A stretch of DNA of 64,000 nucleotides from Planctomycetota bacterium (lineage in GTDB: Bacteria; Planctomycetota; Phycisphaerae; Sedimentisphaerales; Anaerohalosphaeraceae): NCBI GenBank assembly GCA_029552545.1, contig JAKPDO010000017.1:1-64000 (forward strand), read 5' to 3'. The notes under the pieces are model-generated. The model had not been told where the DNA came from. It saw only the letters and a list, made by a program, of their open reading frames with translations, and did no database searches. Below are positions 1-7,451 of this stretch, one piece after another. A program made the position numbers and the translations under genes. How positions within the stretch are numbered: the stretch's first letter is position 1; each line of letters begins with the position of its first letter.

Positions 1-1
1 A

Positions 2-442
2 AAGGAACAATATTTGGAAGGGGAACTGGAGCAAAGGCTTATTCAAAATCTCGAACTGTTTTTGCTGGAATTGGGCAAGGGGTTTGCCTTTGTGGGCAGG
101 CAATACAAAATCTCTCTGGCCAATCGGCATTTTTATGTGGATCTGGTGTTTTACCATCGCATTTTGAAATGTTTTGTGCTCATCGACCTCAAGCGCGGCG
201 AGATTGATCATACCGACATCGGGCAGATGAACCTATATCTAAACTATTTCGCCAAAGAAGAAAATGTGGAAGGCGATAATCCGCCCATCGGCATCGTGCT
301 GGGCGCATACAAAGATCGTATTTTGGTGGAATATGCAACGCAGAACATCACCAACCAGCTATTTGTGAGCAAATATCAGCTGTATCTGCCGGATAAAAAG
401 CAGTTGCAAACAGAACTTGAGAGGCTTTTGAGCGATGGCTAA
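2..442 (+). CDS. DUF1016/YhcG-family PDDEXK nuclease, C-terminal fragment (partial)
   Basis: The reading frame is open from base 2 of the window, so this is the 3' part of a longer gene whose start lies upstream. The visible 146 residues show the C-terminal nuclease half of DUF1016 (YhcG) proteins: FVGRQYKI, then FYVDLVFYHR with the core Asp, and VLIDLKRGEI giving the D-x-K style PDDEXK signature, then the GQMNLYLNYF helix. In this family the domain is thought to cut DNA, and such genes commonly sit inside restriction-modification or other defence loci. The stop overlaps the start of the downstream helicase by 8 bases, which implies translational coupling and a shared role. The family assignment is firm; the defence role is inferred from context. 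Confidence 0.85.
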   Translation, partial: KEQYLEGELEQRLIQNLELFLLELGKGFAFVGRQYKISLANRHFYVDLVFYHRILKCFVLIDLKRGEIDHTDIGQMNLYLNYFAKEENVEGDNPPIGIVLGAYKDRILVEYATQNITNQLFVSKYQLYLPDKKQLQTELERLLSDG

Positions 443-2945
443 TCAAGAATTCTTCCCCCAGCGCCCTAAGGTCGAACCAAAGATCTACGCCTACGAGGAT
501 ACTAACCCGCAGTATGCGGGACTTCTGAAGGTCGGCTACACGACCAAGAGCGCTGCGGAGCGTGTGGCGGAGCAATATCCCACAGCCAGACCGGGCCAAC
601 CGCCCTATCGTATTGTGTTAGAAGAGCTGGCCATCCGCAGCGACGGCACGACCTTTACCGATCACGACGTGCACCGAATGCTTCAAATCAACGGGATTCG
701 AAAGAAAAGAGGGGAATGGTTTCGGTGTACGGTCGAACAGGTGAGATCGGCCGTCCATGCCGTCCGGAACGGTCAGCTTTATGAGGAACAGCGTTCGCTC
801 CACTTCACAATGCGGCCGGAGCAGGAGGCGGCGGTGAAAAAGACCATGGCCTACTTCCAGAGCTATCGCCGGGATAACGACAAGCCGCCGCATTTTCTGT
901 GGAACTGCAAGATGCGGTTCGGCAAGACGTTTGCGGCGTATCAGCTGGCCAAGAAAATGGGCTGGAAGAAGGTGCTGGTGCTCACCTTTAAGCCGGCGGT
1001 ACAGAGCGCCTGGGAGGAAGACCTGAAGTGTCATATTGATTTTCAGGGCTGGCAGTTTATCAAGCCCGGCGGGCCGATTACCTGGGAAACCGCTGATAAA
1101 AGCAAGCCGATCGTCTGCTTCGGCTCCTTTCAGGATTATCTCGGCCGCAATCCGAGCACCGGCGGCATCAAAACGAAAAACGAATGGGTCCACGCCACGA
1201 ACTGGGACTGCGTGATCTTCGACGAATACCATTATGGCGCCTGGCGGGAGAAGGCCCAAGACCTTTTCGAGGCGGAAGACGAGCAGGAGCGGAAGGCCGC
1301 GGAGGGAGAGGATCTCGATACCTTTGATGAAGAGTTCCTGCCGATTACCTCCGATCATTATCTGTACCTTTCCGGGACGCCGTTTCGGGCCATCGCCACG
1401 GGGGAATTCATCGAGGAGCAGATTTACAACTGGACGTATTCCGACGAACAGAAGGCCAAAGAGGGATGGAAAGGAGACGGCAATCCGTATGCGTCGCTGC
1501 CGCGGATGGTTCTGATGACGTATCAGCTGCCGGACGCCATCCGGGAAGTGGCGATGAAGGGTGAGTTTAACGAGTTCGACCTGAATGTCTTCTTCTCGGC
1601 GGAAGGCCTGGACGCAAACGCAAAGTTCAAATATGAAGATGAAGTCCAGAAGTGGCTGGATCTGATTCGCGGGGCACATCTGCCGACTCAAATCGACCTC
1701 CTGAAGATGGGCGGTCAGAAACCGCCGCTGCCGTTTTCGGATATGCGTCTTCTGGAGGTGCTTTCGCATACCGTCTGGTTTCTGCCGAGTGTGGCCTCGT
1801 GCTATGCGATGCGGAATCTGCTGGCCAAGAGACAAAACAAGTTCTACCACGATTACAAAGTCATCGTGGCGGCCGGGGCCGCTGCGGGCATCGGCGTTAA
1901 GGCGCTGGAGCCGGTACTGAATGCGATGGACGATCCGCTGAAGACGAAAACCATTACCCTGACCTGCGGAAAACTGATGACGGGCGTTACGGTGCGCCCG
2001 TGGACGGGCATCTTCATGCTGCGAAACTGCTCCAGCCCAGAAACTTATTTTCAGGCGGCCTTTCGCGTGCAGAATCCATGGACGGTCCGGAATCCCGACG
2101 GGCAGTCGCCGAATGAGGAACTGATTCTGAAGAACGAATGTTATGTCTTTGATTTTGCTCCAGAACGGGCATTACGGCAGATTTTTGAATACAGCTGCCG
2201 TCTGAATCTTGACGAGGACAATCCAGAAAAGAAAGTCGAAGAGTTTATCCAGTTTCTGCCGGTGCTGGCCTATGACGGCAGTTCCATGAAGCAGATTGAC
2301 GCTGCCGGTGTGCTCGATATGGCCATGAGCGGGACCACGGCAACCCTCCTGGCCCGCCGCTGGGAAAGCGCCCTCTTAGTAAATGTGGATAACAACACTT
2401 TGCGGCGGCTGATGAACAACGAACAAGCGATGAAAGCGCTGATGAGCATTGAGGGGTTCCGAAATCTCAATCAGGATATCGAGATCATCCTCAACAAGTC
2501 TGAAGCCGTGAAAAAGACCCAAAAAGAGACAAATGACAAAACACTTCCTGAGGAGAAAAAACGCGAGCTAACCGAAGAGGAAAAGGAATTCAAGACCAAG
2601 CGGAAACAAATTCAGGAAAAGCTCATCAAGTTTGCCACGCGGATTCCTGTTTTTATGTATCTGACAGATTATCGGGAAAAGACGCTTCGGGATGTGATTA
2701 CAAAACTGGAGCCGGGCCTTTTCAAGAAGGTGACCGGACTGACGGTGAAGGATTTTGAACTGCTGGTAAGTCTGGGCGTGTTTAATGGGCCGCTCATGAA
2801 TGAGGCGGTGTATAAGTTTAAGCGATATGAGGACCCCAGCCTGCTTTACACAGGCATCAATTGTCACGAGGAAGAAAAGGTCGGGCTGTATGATACGGTC
2901 TTAAGTGCGGAAGAGTATCGAAGGCTGTCGGGACAGAGAGAATAG
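435..2945 (+). CDS. GIY-YIG (T5orf172-like) domain fused to a superfamily 2 DEAD/DEAH helicase, restriction-type
   Basis: An 836-residue protein. Residues about 16-105 resemble the T5orf172/MUG113 branch of GIY-YIG domains: IYAYE, then LLKVGYT, an Arg in the following helix, DHDVH and GEWFRC. A superfamily 2 helicase follows: motif I MRFGKT (160-165), motif II DEYH (263-266), motif III SGTPFR (313-318), and a motif V/VI region with TGVTVRPW and AFRVQNP (about 507-547). The acidic/lysine-rich segment around 690-730 looks like a linker before a C-terminal domain. Fusion of a nuclease-like domain to a translocating ATPase resembles type III or type I restriction subunits. It overlaps the upstream DUF1016 gene. 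No methyltransferase is visible, so the system continues off the left edge or lacks one. The helicase call is firm; nuclease activity is inferred. Confidence 0.8.
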   Translation: MANQEFFPQRPKVEPKIYAYEDTNPQYAGLLKVGYTTKSAAERVAEQYPTARPGQPPYRIVLEELAIRSDGTTFTDHDVHRMLQINGIRKKRGEWFRCTVEQVRSAVHAVRNGQLYEEQRSLHFTMRPEQEAAVKKTMAYFQSYRRDNDKPPHFLWNCKMRFGKTFAAYQLAKKMGWKKVLVLTFKPAVQSAWEEDLKCHIDFQGWQFIKPGGPITWETADKSKPIVCFGSFQDYLGRNPSTGGIKTKNEWVHATNWDCVIFDEYHYGAWREKAQDLFEAEDEQERKAAEGEDLDTFDEEFLPITSDHYLYLSGTPFRAIATGEFIEEQIYNWTYSDEQKAKEGWKGDGNPYASLPRMVLMTYQLPDAIREVAMKGEFNEFDLNVFFSAEGLDANAKFKYEDEVQKWLDLIRGAHLPTQIDLLKMGGQKPPLPFSDMRLLEVLSHTVWFLPSVASCYAMRNLLAKRQNKFYHDYKVIVAAGAAAGIGVKALEPVLNAMDDPLKTKTITLTCGKLMTGVTVRPWTGIFMLRNCSSPETYFQAAFRVQNPWTVRNPDGQSPNEELILKNECYVFDFAPERALRQIFEYSCRLNLDEDNPEKKVEEFIQFLPVLAYDGSSMKQIDAAGVLDMAMSGTTATLLARRWESALLVNVDNNTLRRLMNNEQAMKALMSIEGFRNLNQDIEIILNKSEAVKKTQKETNDKTLPEEKKRELTEEEKEFKTKRKQIQEKLIKFATRIPVFMYLTDYREKTLRDVITKLEPGLFKKVTGLTVKDFELLVSLGVFNGPLMNEAVYKFKRYEDPSLLYTGINCHEEEKVGLYDTVLSAEEYRRLSGQRE

Positions 2946-3324
2946 GCGGCCGTTAGAAAATAAGATGCGGGGCCTATGGGAGGGGGAGGGCATGTGAGCA
3001 GGGAAAGAAGAAGGCAGAAGACGGCGGAGAAATTTTGAATGTCTGATTTTGAATTTTGAACCCGCTCCCCCTTGGCAGGGGGAGAGCTATTCATTTTTGC
3101 TTTGGGGGACTTTCCCTTGGGAGGGGGAGAGTTTTTTTCTGCGGATTTGTTTTCCACGGGCTTTCGGCTGCGGGCAGCAAAACGCACAGAAGGCAGAAAA
3201 GGGATTTTCGACTTTCGGGTCGAGGGGCGAGCGGAAAAAGGGCTTGCAAAGCGGAAGGGATTGAGGATACTGGAAGGGTCCGAGCGAATGAAGAAGAAGT
3301 GTCTGTGCGAAAGGACCCAAGGCG
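2946..3324. other. Intergenic region with palindromic repeat pair, no gene
   Basis: About 380 bases between the helicase and the PLP-enzyme gene. Several short overlapping frames cross it on both strands, but none has a recognisable product or convincing initiation site. It contains AT-rich TTTTGAATT-type stretches and two copies of a 20-base palindromic element listed separately. It separates the defence-type genes from housekeeping genes. Confidence 0.6.
3065..3129. repeat. Two copies of a 20-base GC-rich palindromic element
   Basis: Copy 1 (3065-3084) reads CTCCCCCTTGGCAGGGGGAG, a perfect 8-base inverted repeat around TGGC. Copy 2 (3110-3129) reads CTTTCCCTTGGGAGGGGGAG and matches copy 1 at 17 of 20 positions, with a weaker hairpin. 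The spacing is 45 bases start to start. It could be a REP-like dispersed element; its copy number outside the window is unknown. Confidence 0.6.
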
Positions 3325-4536
3325 ATGAGAAAGACGGCGAAAGGAAAAGAAAGGCGCGGGGGGCGCGGGCTGTCGATGTCGGCGCGTGCGGTGCATGCGG
3401 GAGAGCCGCGGAAGCGGTATGCAGATTCGATTACGACGCCGATCGTGCAGACGTCGACGTTTGTGTTTGCCGACAGCCGGGAGATTGAACGATATACCCG
3501 CGGGGGCAAGCAGCGGTACGAGTACGGTCGGTACGGAAACCCGACGGCCACAATCGCAGAACGGCGGCTGGCAGACCTGGAGGGGGCGGAGGACTGCGTG
3601 GTGTTCTCGTCGGGGATGAGCGCGATTACAACGACGATTCTTTCGCTGGTGCAGTCGGGCGACCATATCGTGATTACGGACGACAGCTACAAGAAGACGC
3701 TGGAGTTCTGCCGGTCGTATCTGAAGCAGTTCGGGATCGGGTGCACGATTGTGCCGTTCGGGGATTATGCGGGGCTGGAGAAGGCGATTCGGAAGAATAC
3801 GCGGTTTATCTTTTCGGAGTCGCCGACGAATCCGTATCTGAATATTTTTGATCTGGTGAAGCTGAAGGGGATTGCGCGGCGGCACGGGGTGCTGACGCTG
3901 ATCGACAGCACGTTTGCCACGCCGCTCAACCAACGTCCGCTGGAGTTCGGGATCGATCTGGTGCTGCACAGCTGCACGAAGTATCTGGCGGGGCATAATG
4001 ATATTCTGGCCGGGGCGGTGCTGGGACGGACGGAGCTGGTCAGCCGGATCCGCGACCTGCATAAGTCGATGGGCGGGACGATCGACCCGCACTGCTGCTA
4101 TCTGCTGCTGCGGGGGATGAAGACGTTTCCGCTGCGGGTGGCCAAACAGAATGAGACGGCGCTGAAGGTGGCACGGTATCTGGAGGGACATCGGAAGATC
4201 CGGCGGGTGTATTATCCGTTTCTGGAGAGCCATCCGCATTATGCGGTGGCGAAAAGCCAGATGAGCGGGGGCGGCGGGGTGGTGACGTTTGAGACGAAGG
4301 GGACGCTGCGGGCGGCCAAGCGGTTTCTGGATGCGCTGCGGCTGTGCTATATCGGGCCGAGTCTGGGGGGCGTGGAGACGCTGATTACGCATCCGGCACT
4401 GGTCAGCTATTACGACTATTCGCGGAAGGAGCGGTACGAGCTGGGGATAACGGATACGCTGTTTCGGCTGGCGGTGGGGATTGAGGACGCCGAGGATATT
4501 ATTGCGGACCTGGAGCGGGGGCTGAGGAAGCTGTAA
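3325..4536 (+). CDS. Trans-sulfuration family PLP enzyme (cystathionine gamma-synthase/lyase type)
   Basis: A 403-residue fold-type I PLP enzyme of the Cys/Met metabolism family, which handles homoserine esters, cystathionine or methionine in the cytoplasm. Visible signatures are YGRYGNPT (binding the PLP phosphate across the dimer), SSGMSAITT, ESPTNPYL, DSTFATP, and SCTKYLAGHND with the internal-aldimine Lys at residue 219. The C-terminal GGVVTFE and SLGGVETLITHP motifs are also present. The start at 3325 has an upstream AAGGAC; an internal ATG at 3376 would remove a basic leader of 17 residues that other family members lack and is a reasonable alternative. Synthase, gamma-lyase and O-acetylhomoserine sulfhydrylase activities cannot be separated by sequence alone. 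It stands alone, converging with the alcohol dehydrogenase gene. Confidence 0.88.
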   Translation: MRKTAKGKERRGGRGLSMSARAVHAGEPRKRYADSITTPIVQTSTFVFADSREIERYTRGGKQRYEYGRYGNPTATIAERRLADLEGAEDCVVFSSGMSAITTTILSLVQSGDHIVITDDSYKKTLEFCRSYLKQFGIGCTIVPFGDYAGLEKAIRKNTRFIFSESPTNPYLNIFDLVKLKGIARRHGVLTLIDSTFATPLNQRPLEFGIDLVLHSCTKYLAGHNDILAGAVLGRTELVSRIRDLHKSMGGTIDPHCCYLLLRGMKTFPLRVAKQNETALKVARYLEGHRKIRRVYYPFLESHPHYAVAKSQMSGGGGVVTFETKGTLRAAKRFLDALRLCYIGPSLGGVETLITHPALVSYYDYSRKERYELGITDTLFRLAVGIEDAEDIIADLERGLRKL

Positions 4537-4591
4537 GAGGCCCGAAAATTGAAGCTCGAAATCCGAAAAAGAAGAATCCGGAGGAAGAGGG

Positions 4592-5605
4592 TCAGGGGTT
4601 GAGGACGAGGGCGGCGGCGCCGGTGATGCGGCTGTGTTTGACGGCCAGGAGGGCTTCATTGACCTGCTCGAGCGGGAAGGCGGTCACTTCGGCCTTGAGA
4701 CCGATTTGGGCGGCGATGCGGAGGAATTCGCTGCCGTCGGCATAGGTGACGTTGGCGGTGCTTTGGATGGTGCGTTCGGACCAGAGCAGCTCGGCATAGT
4801 CCATCGGGGGGATGGGGTCGATTTTGCGGATGGCGTTGATGACGAGCTTGCCGCCTTTTTGGAGGTTTCGCAAAATCAGGGGGATGGCCTGGCCGATCGG
4901 CGTAAAATCGATGACCTTGTCCATTTTTTGCGGGGGATTGTCTTCGGTATGGCCCGCCCAGTCGGCCCCCAGCCGGAGGGCCTGCTGCTGATGCTCCCGG
5001 TCGCGGCTGAAGGCAAAGACCCGACAGCGGGGATACAGGGCCCGCAGGACCTGGATGGTCAGGTGGGCGGAGGCCCCAAAGCCGAAGAGGCCGACGATTT
5101 GGCCGTCTTCAATTTGACAGAGCCGCAGGGCGCGATAGCCGATGACGCCGGCACACAACAGCGGGGCTGTGTGCAGGTCATCCAGCGAGGGCGGAAGCAG
5201 ATGGGCGAAGGCGGCCGGGACAGTCATCCGCTCGGCGTATCCGCCGTCGGCATCCAGGCCGGTCCAGAGGGCTTTTTCGCAGAGATTTTCCAACCCGCGG
5301 GTGCAGAAGGAGCAGGTGCGGCAGGATTTCCACAGCCAGGTGACGCCGACGCGGTCGCCGATTTGGAAGCTGCCGACGCGGGGACCTTTGGCAATGACAC
5401 GGCCGACAACCTGATGGCCGAGGATGCGGGGAAGCCGGGACACGGGAAGACGGCCTTCGATTTCATCCAGTTCGGTATGGCAGACGCCGCAGACGCTCAC
5501 CTCCAGGAGCAGTTCGTCCTCGGCGGGCTGCGGGTCGGGCATTTCGAGCAGACGGACGGGCCTTTGCTCGACGGGGGCAATTTCAGTGAGGGCGGCGGCT
5601 TTCAT
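4592..5605 (-). CDS. Zinc-dependent alcohol dehydrogenase (MDR family)
   Basis: A 337-residue medium-chain dehydrogenase/reductase that oxidises an alcohol or reduces an aldehyde with NAD(P) in the cytoplasm. Catalytic zinc ligands are Cys39 in CGVCHTE, His64 in ILGHQVVG and a Cys near residue 150 (LLCAGVIGY). Structural zinc ligands are Cys95, Cys98, Cys101 and Cys109. The Rossmann loop is GLFGFGASAH. The first 23 bases overlap the end of the upstream macro-domain gene, so the two are probably co-transcribed and translationally coupled. Closest in style to the AdhP-like zinc-binding alcohol dehydrogenases; the substrate is not evident. Confidence 0.88.
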   Translation of the reverse strand: MKAAALTEIAPVEQRPVRLLEMPDPQPAEDELLLEVSVCGVCHTELDEIEGRLPVSRLPRILGHQVVGRVIAKGPRVGSFQIGDRVGVTWLWKSCRTCSFCTRGLENLCEKALWTGLDADGGYAERMTVPAAFAHLLPPSLDDLHTAPLLCAGVIGYRALRLCQIEDGQIVGLFGFGASAHLTIQVLRALYPRCRVFAFSRDREHQQQALRLGADWAGHTEDNPPQKMDKVIDFTPIGQAIPLILRNLQKGGKLVINAIRKIDPIPPMDYAELLWSERTIQSTANVTYADGSEFLRIAAQIGLKAEVTAFPLEQVNEALLAVKHSRITGAAALVLNP

Positions 5606-6134
5606 CTTGCAGCTCCTTTAGGGCGGCGGCGAAGGTCTCATAGGCGGGCCGGTCATACAGACAGAAGACGACCCGCTGAAGAGAGGTTTGGGGATTGTTT
5701 TGGAGGAAATCGCGGGCGGTTCGGAGCAGAATGCGGGCGCAGCGGTCGATGGGATAGCCGAAGATGCCGGTGCTGATGGCGCAGAAAGCGATGCTTTGGA
5801 GACGGTGTGTGTCAGCAACCTTGAGGGAGCTCAGGGCGGCCTGCTCGAGTTTGCGGTCTTCATCGCCCTCGCCCATTCGGGGGCCCACGGCGTGGATGAC
5901 ATAGCGTGCTTTGAGATTGCCGGCCCCGGTCAGAACCGCCCCGCCGACGGGTATGGGAGCTTTCTGATCACATTCCTGCTGGATGGATGGACCGCCCTTT
6001 CGGCGGATGGCCCCGGCCACACCGCCGCCTAAAATCAATCGAGAGTTGGCGGCATTGACGATGGCATCCGTATCCTGTTCGGTGATGTCGCCCTGCACCA
6101 GTTCAATGGTTTTGTCAGCGAACATCCATTTCAT
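5583..6134 (-). CDS. Macro-domain protein (O-acetyl-ADP-ribose deacetylase-like)
   Basis: A 183-residue stand-alone macro domain, a fold that binds ADP-ribose and often removes it from proteins or deacetylates O-acetyl-ADP-ribose. Diagnostic motifs are GDITEQDTDAIVNAANS (about 15-31), GGGVAGAIRRKGG with the catalytic-loop glycines, VIHAVGP, and AISTGIFGYP near 120-130. The length suits YmdB-like bacterial enzymes. It precedes and overlaps a zinc alcohol dehydrogenase gene, an arrangement that gives no obvious pathway but suggests coupled expression. The deacetylase call is from family knowledge. Confidence 0.9.
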   Translation of the reverse strand: MKWMFADKTIELVQGDITEQDTDAIVNAANSRLILGGGVAGAIRRKGGPSIQQECDQKAPIPVGGAVLTGAGNLKARYVIHAVGPRMGEGDEDRKLEQAALSSLKVADTHRLQSIAFCAISTGIFGYPIDRCARILLRTARDFLQNNPQTSLQRVVFCLYDRPAYETFAAALKELQDESRRPH

Positions 6135-6258
6135 ATCCGTATTCTCCTGTTTGCAGCCCCCTGCTTTGGCTTTCCTTGTTTTTTCAGCATAACGTTTTTC
6201 TTGCTTTTTGGCAAAGGGATTGAGTACAATCCTGTTTTTATCCGAAAAAGAAGGGTTT

Positions 6259-6333
6259 CGGGGTGTAGCTCAGTTTGGCCAGAGCGCCTGGTTTGGGACC
6301 AGGAAGTCGCAGGTTCGAATCCTGTCACCCCGA
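6259..6333 (+). tRNA. tRNA-Pro (anticodon TGG)
   Basis: Cloverleaf by eye: acceptor CGGGGTG pairs with CACCCCG, D-arm GCTC/GAGC, anticodon stem CCTGG/CCAGG with loop TTTGGGA giving anticodon TGG, variable AAGTC, T-arm GCAGG/CCTGT with loop TTCGAAT, then discriminator A. CCA is not encoded (the next bases are TTG). The gene lies between the macro-domain gene (opposite strand) and the amidotransferase. Confidence 0.95.
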
Positions 6334-6475
6334 TTGGGAGAATTTGGGGGCGGGCATTCCTTTTGCATATTCCTTTCTCTGTGAACGCAAGAAAGTGCGA
6401 ATGTCGGGACTTTTTGCGACAATTCTGTAGAAAAGTGAAAATAAAACTACAAAAGTGTCATAAGGATGTGTTTTG

Positions 6476-7186
6476 ATGAAGATTCGCTGTCTTCGCCATG
6501 TTCCATTTGAAGACGCCGGAGCCATTGAGGATTGGGCGGTTCATCGGGGATTTCCGCTTTGTTATACCTGTCTGGATGAGAATGAAGGGCTGCCCAGAAC
6601 GGAAAGTTTTGACTTTCTGGTTGTTCTGGGCGGGCCGATGAATATTTATGAGGAAGAGCAATACCCCTGGCTTGCGGAGGAAAAACAGTTTTTGAAAGAA
6701 TGTGTCCGGGCCCGAAAAAAGATTCTGGGCATCTGCCTGGGGGCACAGCTGCTGGCCGACGTGTTGGGAGGAAAAGTCTCTGGAAATCCCTTCAAAGAAA
6801 TCGGGTGGCATCCTGTTCATCTTTCCCGCTCGGCCGAACAATCCCCTGTTTTGCTGCGGATTTTTCCCAAACGCTTTACAGCGTTTCAGTGGCACGGCGA
6901 CACGTTTCATATCCCGCCGGGCGGACTGCGCTGGGCGGAAAGCAGCGCCTGTCAAAACCAAGCTTTTCAATATGGACAGAACATTATCGGTCTCCAATTT
7001 CACCTTGAGTACACGAGAAAGAATATCGAGAACATGCTATATTACTGCTCCGATGAAATTATCGACTCCCCTTTTATCCAAAAACCCTCAATTATTCGAA
7101 AAGGATATGACTATCTTCCTCAAATGAACGCTATGCTGTTTCGGTTTTTGGACGAATGGCTCGCACAGTCCCCTGTGCCCTCCTAA
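6476..7186 (+). CDS. Class I glutamine amidotransferase (GMP synthase-like) domain protein
   Basis: A stand-alone class I glutamine amidotransferase of 236 residues. The catalytic triad is visible as Cys87 in GICLGAQ, His176 and Glu178 in QFHLEYT; the VVLGGPMNIY oxyanion region lies at 49-58. Members are often annotated as GMP synthase-like proteins, but no ATP-pyrophosphatase half follows, so it is probably a gamma-glutamyl hydrolase or an amidotransferase for an unknown acceptor. The start is ATG at 6476 because AAGGA lies 9 bases upstream; the TTG one codon earlier is less likely. No partner gene is adjacent. Confidence 0.85.
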   Translation: MKIRCLRHVPFEDAGAIEDWAVHRGFPLCYTCLDENEGLPRTESFDFLVVLGGPMNIYEEEQYPWLAEEKQFLKECVRARKKILGICLGAQLLADVLGGKVSGNPFKEIGWHPVHLSRSAEQSPVLLRIFPKRFTAFQWHGDTFHIPPGGLRWAESSACQNQAFQYGQNIIGLQFHLEYTRKNIENMLYYCSDEIIDSPFIQKPSIIRKGYDYLPQMNAMLFRFLDEWLAQSPVPS

Positions 7187-7282
7187 CAACTCCAAAAAGG
7201 TGCATTCCCCACCAGCCAGATTTTTTATCTCCTTTTCTATCAAGCACTTGAAGACAAAATATTTCCTGTTTTTTAATTTGAC

Positions 7283-7309
7283 TTGACAAGTTTTTCCGAC
7301 AAAGATAAT
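7283..7309 (+). promoter_or_regulatory. Sigma-70-type promoter of the lacI gene
   Basis: TTGACA at 7283-7288 is a perfect -35 box. GATAAT at 7304-7309 (15-base spacing) or TAATAT at 7306-7311 (17-base spacing) would serve as -10. Operator O1 follows immediately and would cover the transcription start. Confidence 0.65.
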
Positions 7310-7313
7310 ATAA

Positions 7314-7327
7314 AGTAAACGTTTACT
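7314..7327. promoter_or_regulatory. LacI-family operator O1 at the lacI promoter
   Basis: AGTAAACGTTTACT, a perfect 14-base palindrome with the central CG pair typical of LacI-family operators. It sits at the expected transcription start, consistent with autorepression. The same 14 bases occur at 7403-7416 and 25475-25488. Confidence 0.85.
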
Positions 7328-7399
7328 GGAAGTTTGTCATAAAAATACAAAGCCAAGGATGTGCCTGAAAAACGGAGTAAGGCCTTTTTTTTCATCGGG

Positions 7400-7419
7400 T
7401 TCAGTAAACGTTTACTGAA
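7400..7419. promoter_or_regulatory. LacI-family operator O2 in the lacI leader
   Basis: TTCAGTAAACGTTTACTGAA, a perfect 20-base palindrome extending the O1 core by three bases on each side. It lies 33 bases before the lacI start codon and 86 bases from O1 start to start. The pair could support looping or a transcription roadblock. Confidence 0.85.
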
Positions 7420-7451
7420 AAAAGCGAGGGAGGGCGAGGGAAAACCGAACC

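Noticed and set aside
618..1850. 410-residue minus-strand frame opposite the helicase
   Set aside because: Antisense shadow in GC-rich coding DNA; no domain, and the plus-strand helicase motifs are complete across it.
3091..4659. 522-residue minus-strand frame opposite the PLP enzyme
   Set aside because: Rich in Pro, Arg and His with no motif; mirrors the codon bias of the real gene.
4634..5776. 380-residue plus-strand frame opposite the alcohol dehydrogenase and macro gene
   Set aside because: Gly/Ala/Asp-rich low complexity without a domain, spanning two real minus-strand genes.
6131..6328. Minus-strand frame beginning MTGFEPATSWSQTRRSG
   Set aside because: It is the well-known false protein made by reading antisense to a tRNA gene, here tRNA-Pro; no ribosome-binding context supports it.
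7381..7400. Possible attenuator between O1 and O2 (T run after AAGGCC)
   Set aside because: The T run is present, but the pairing upstream is only about four bases, too weak to call a terminator.
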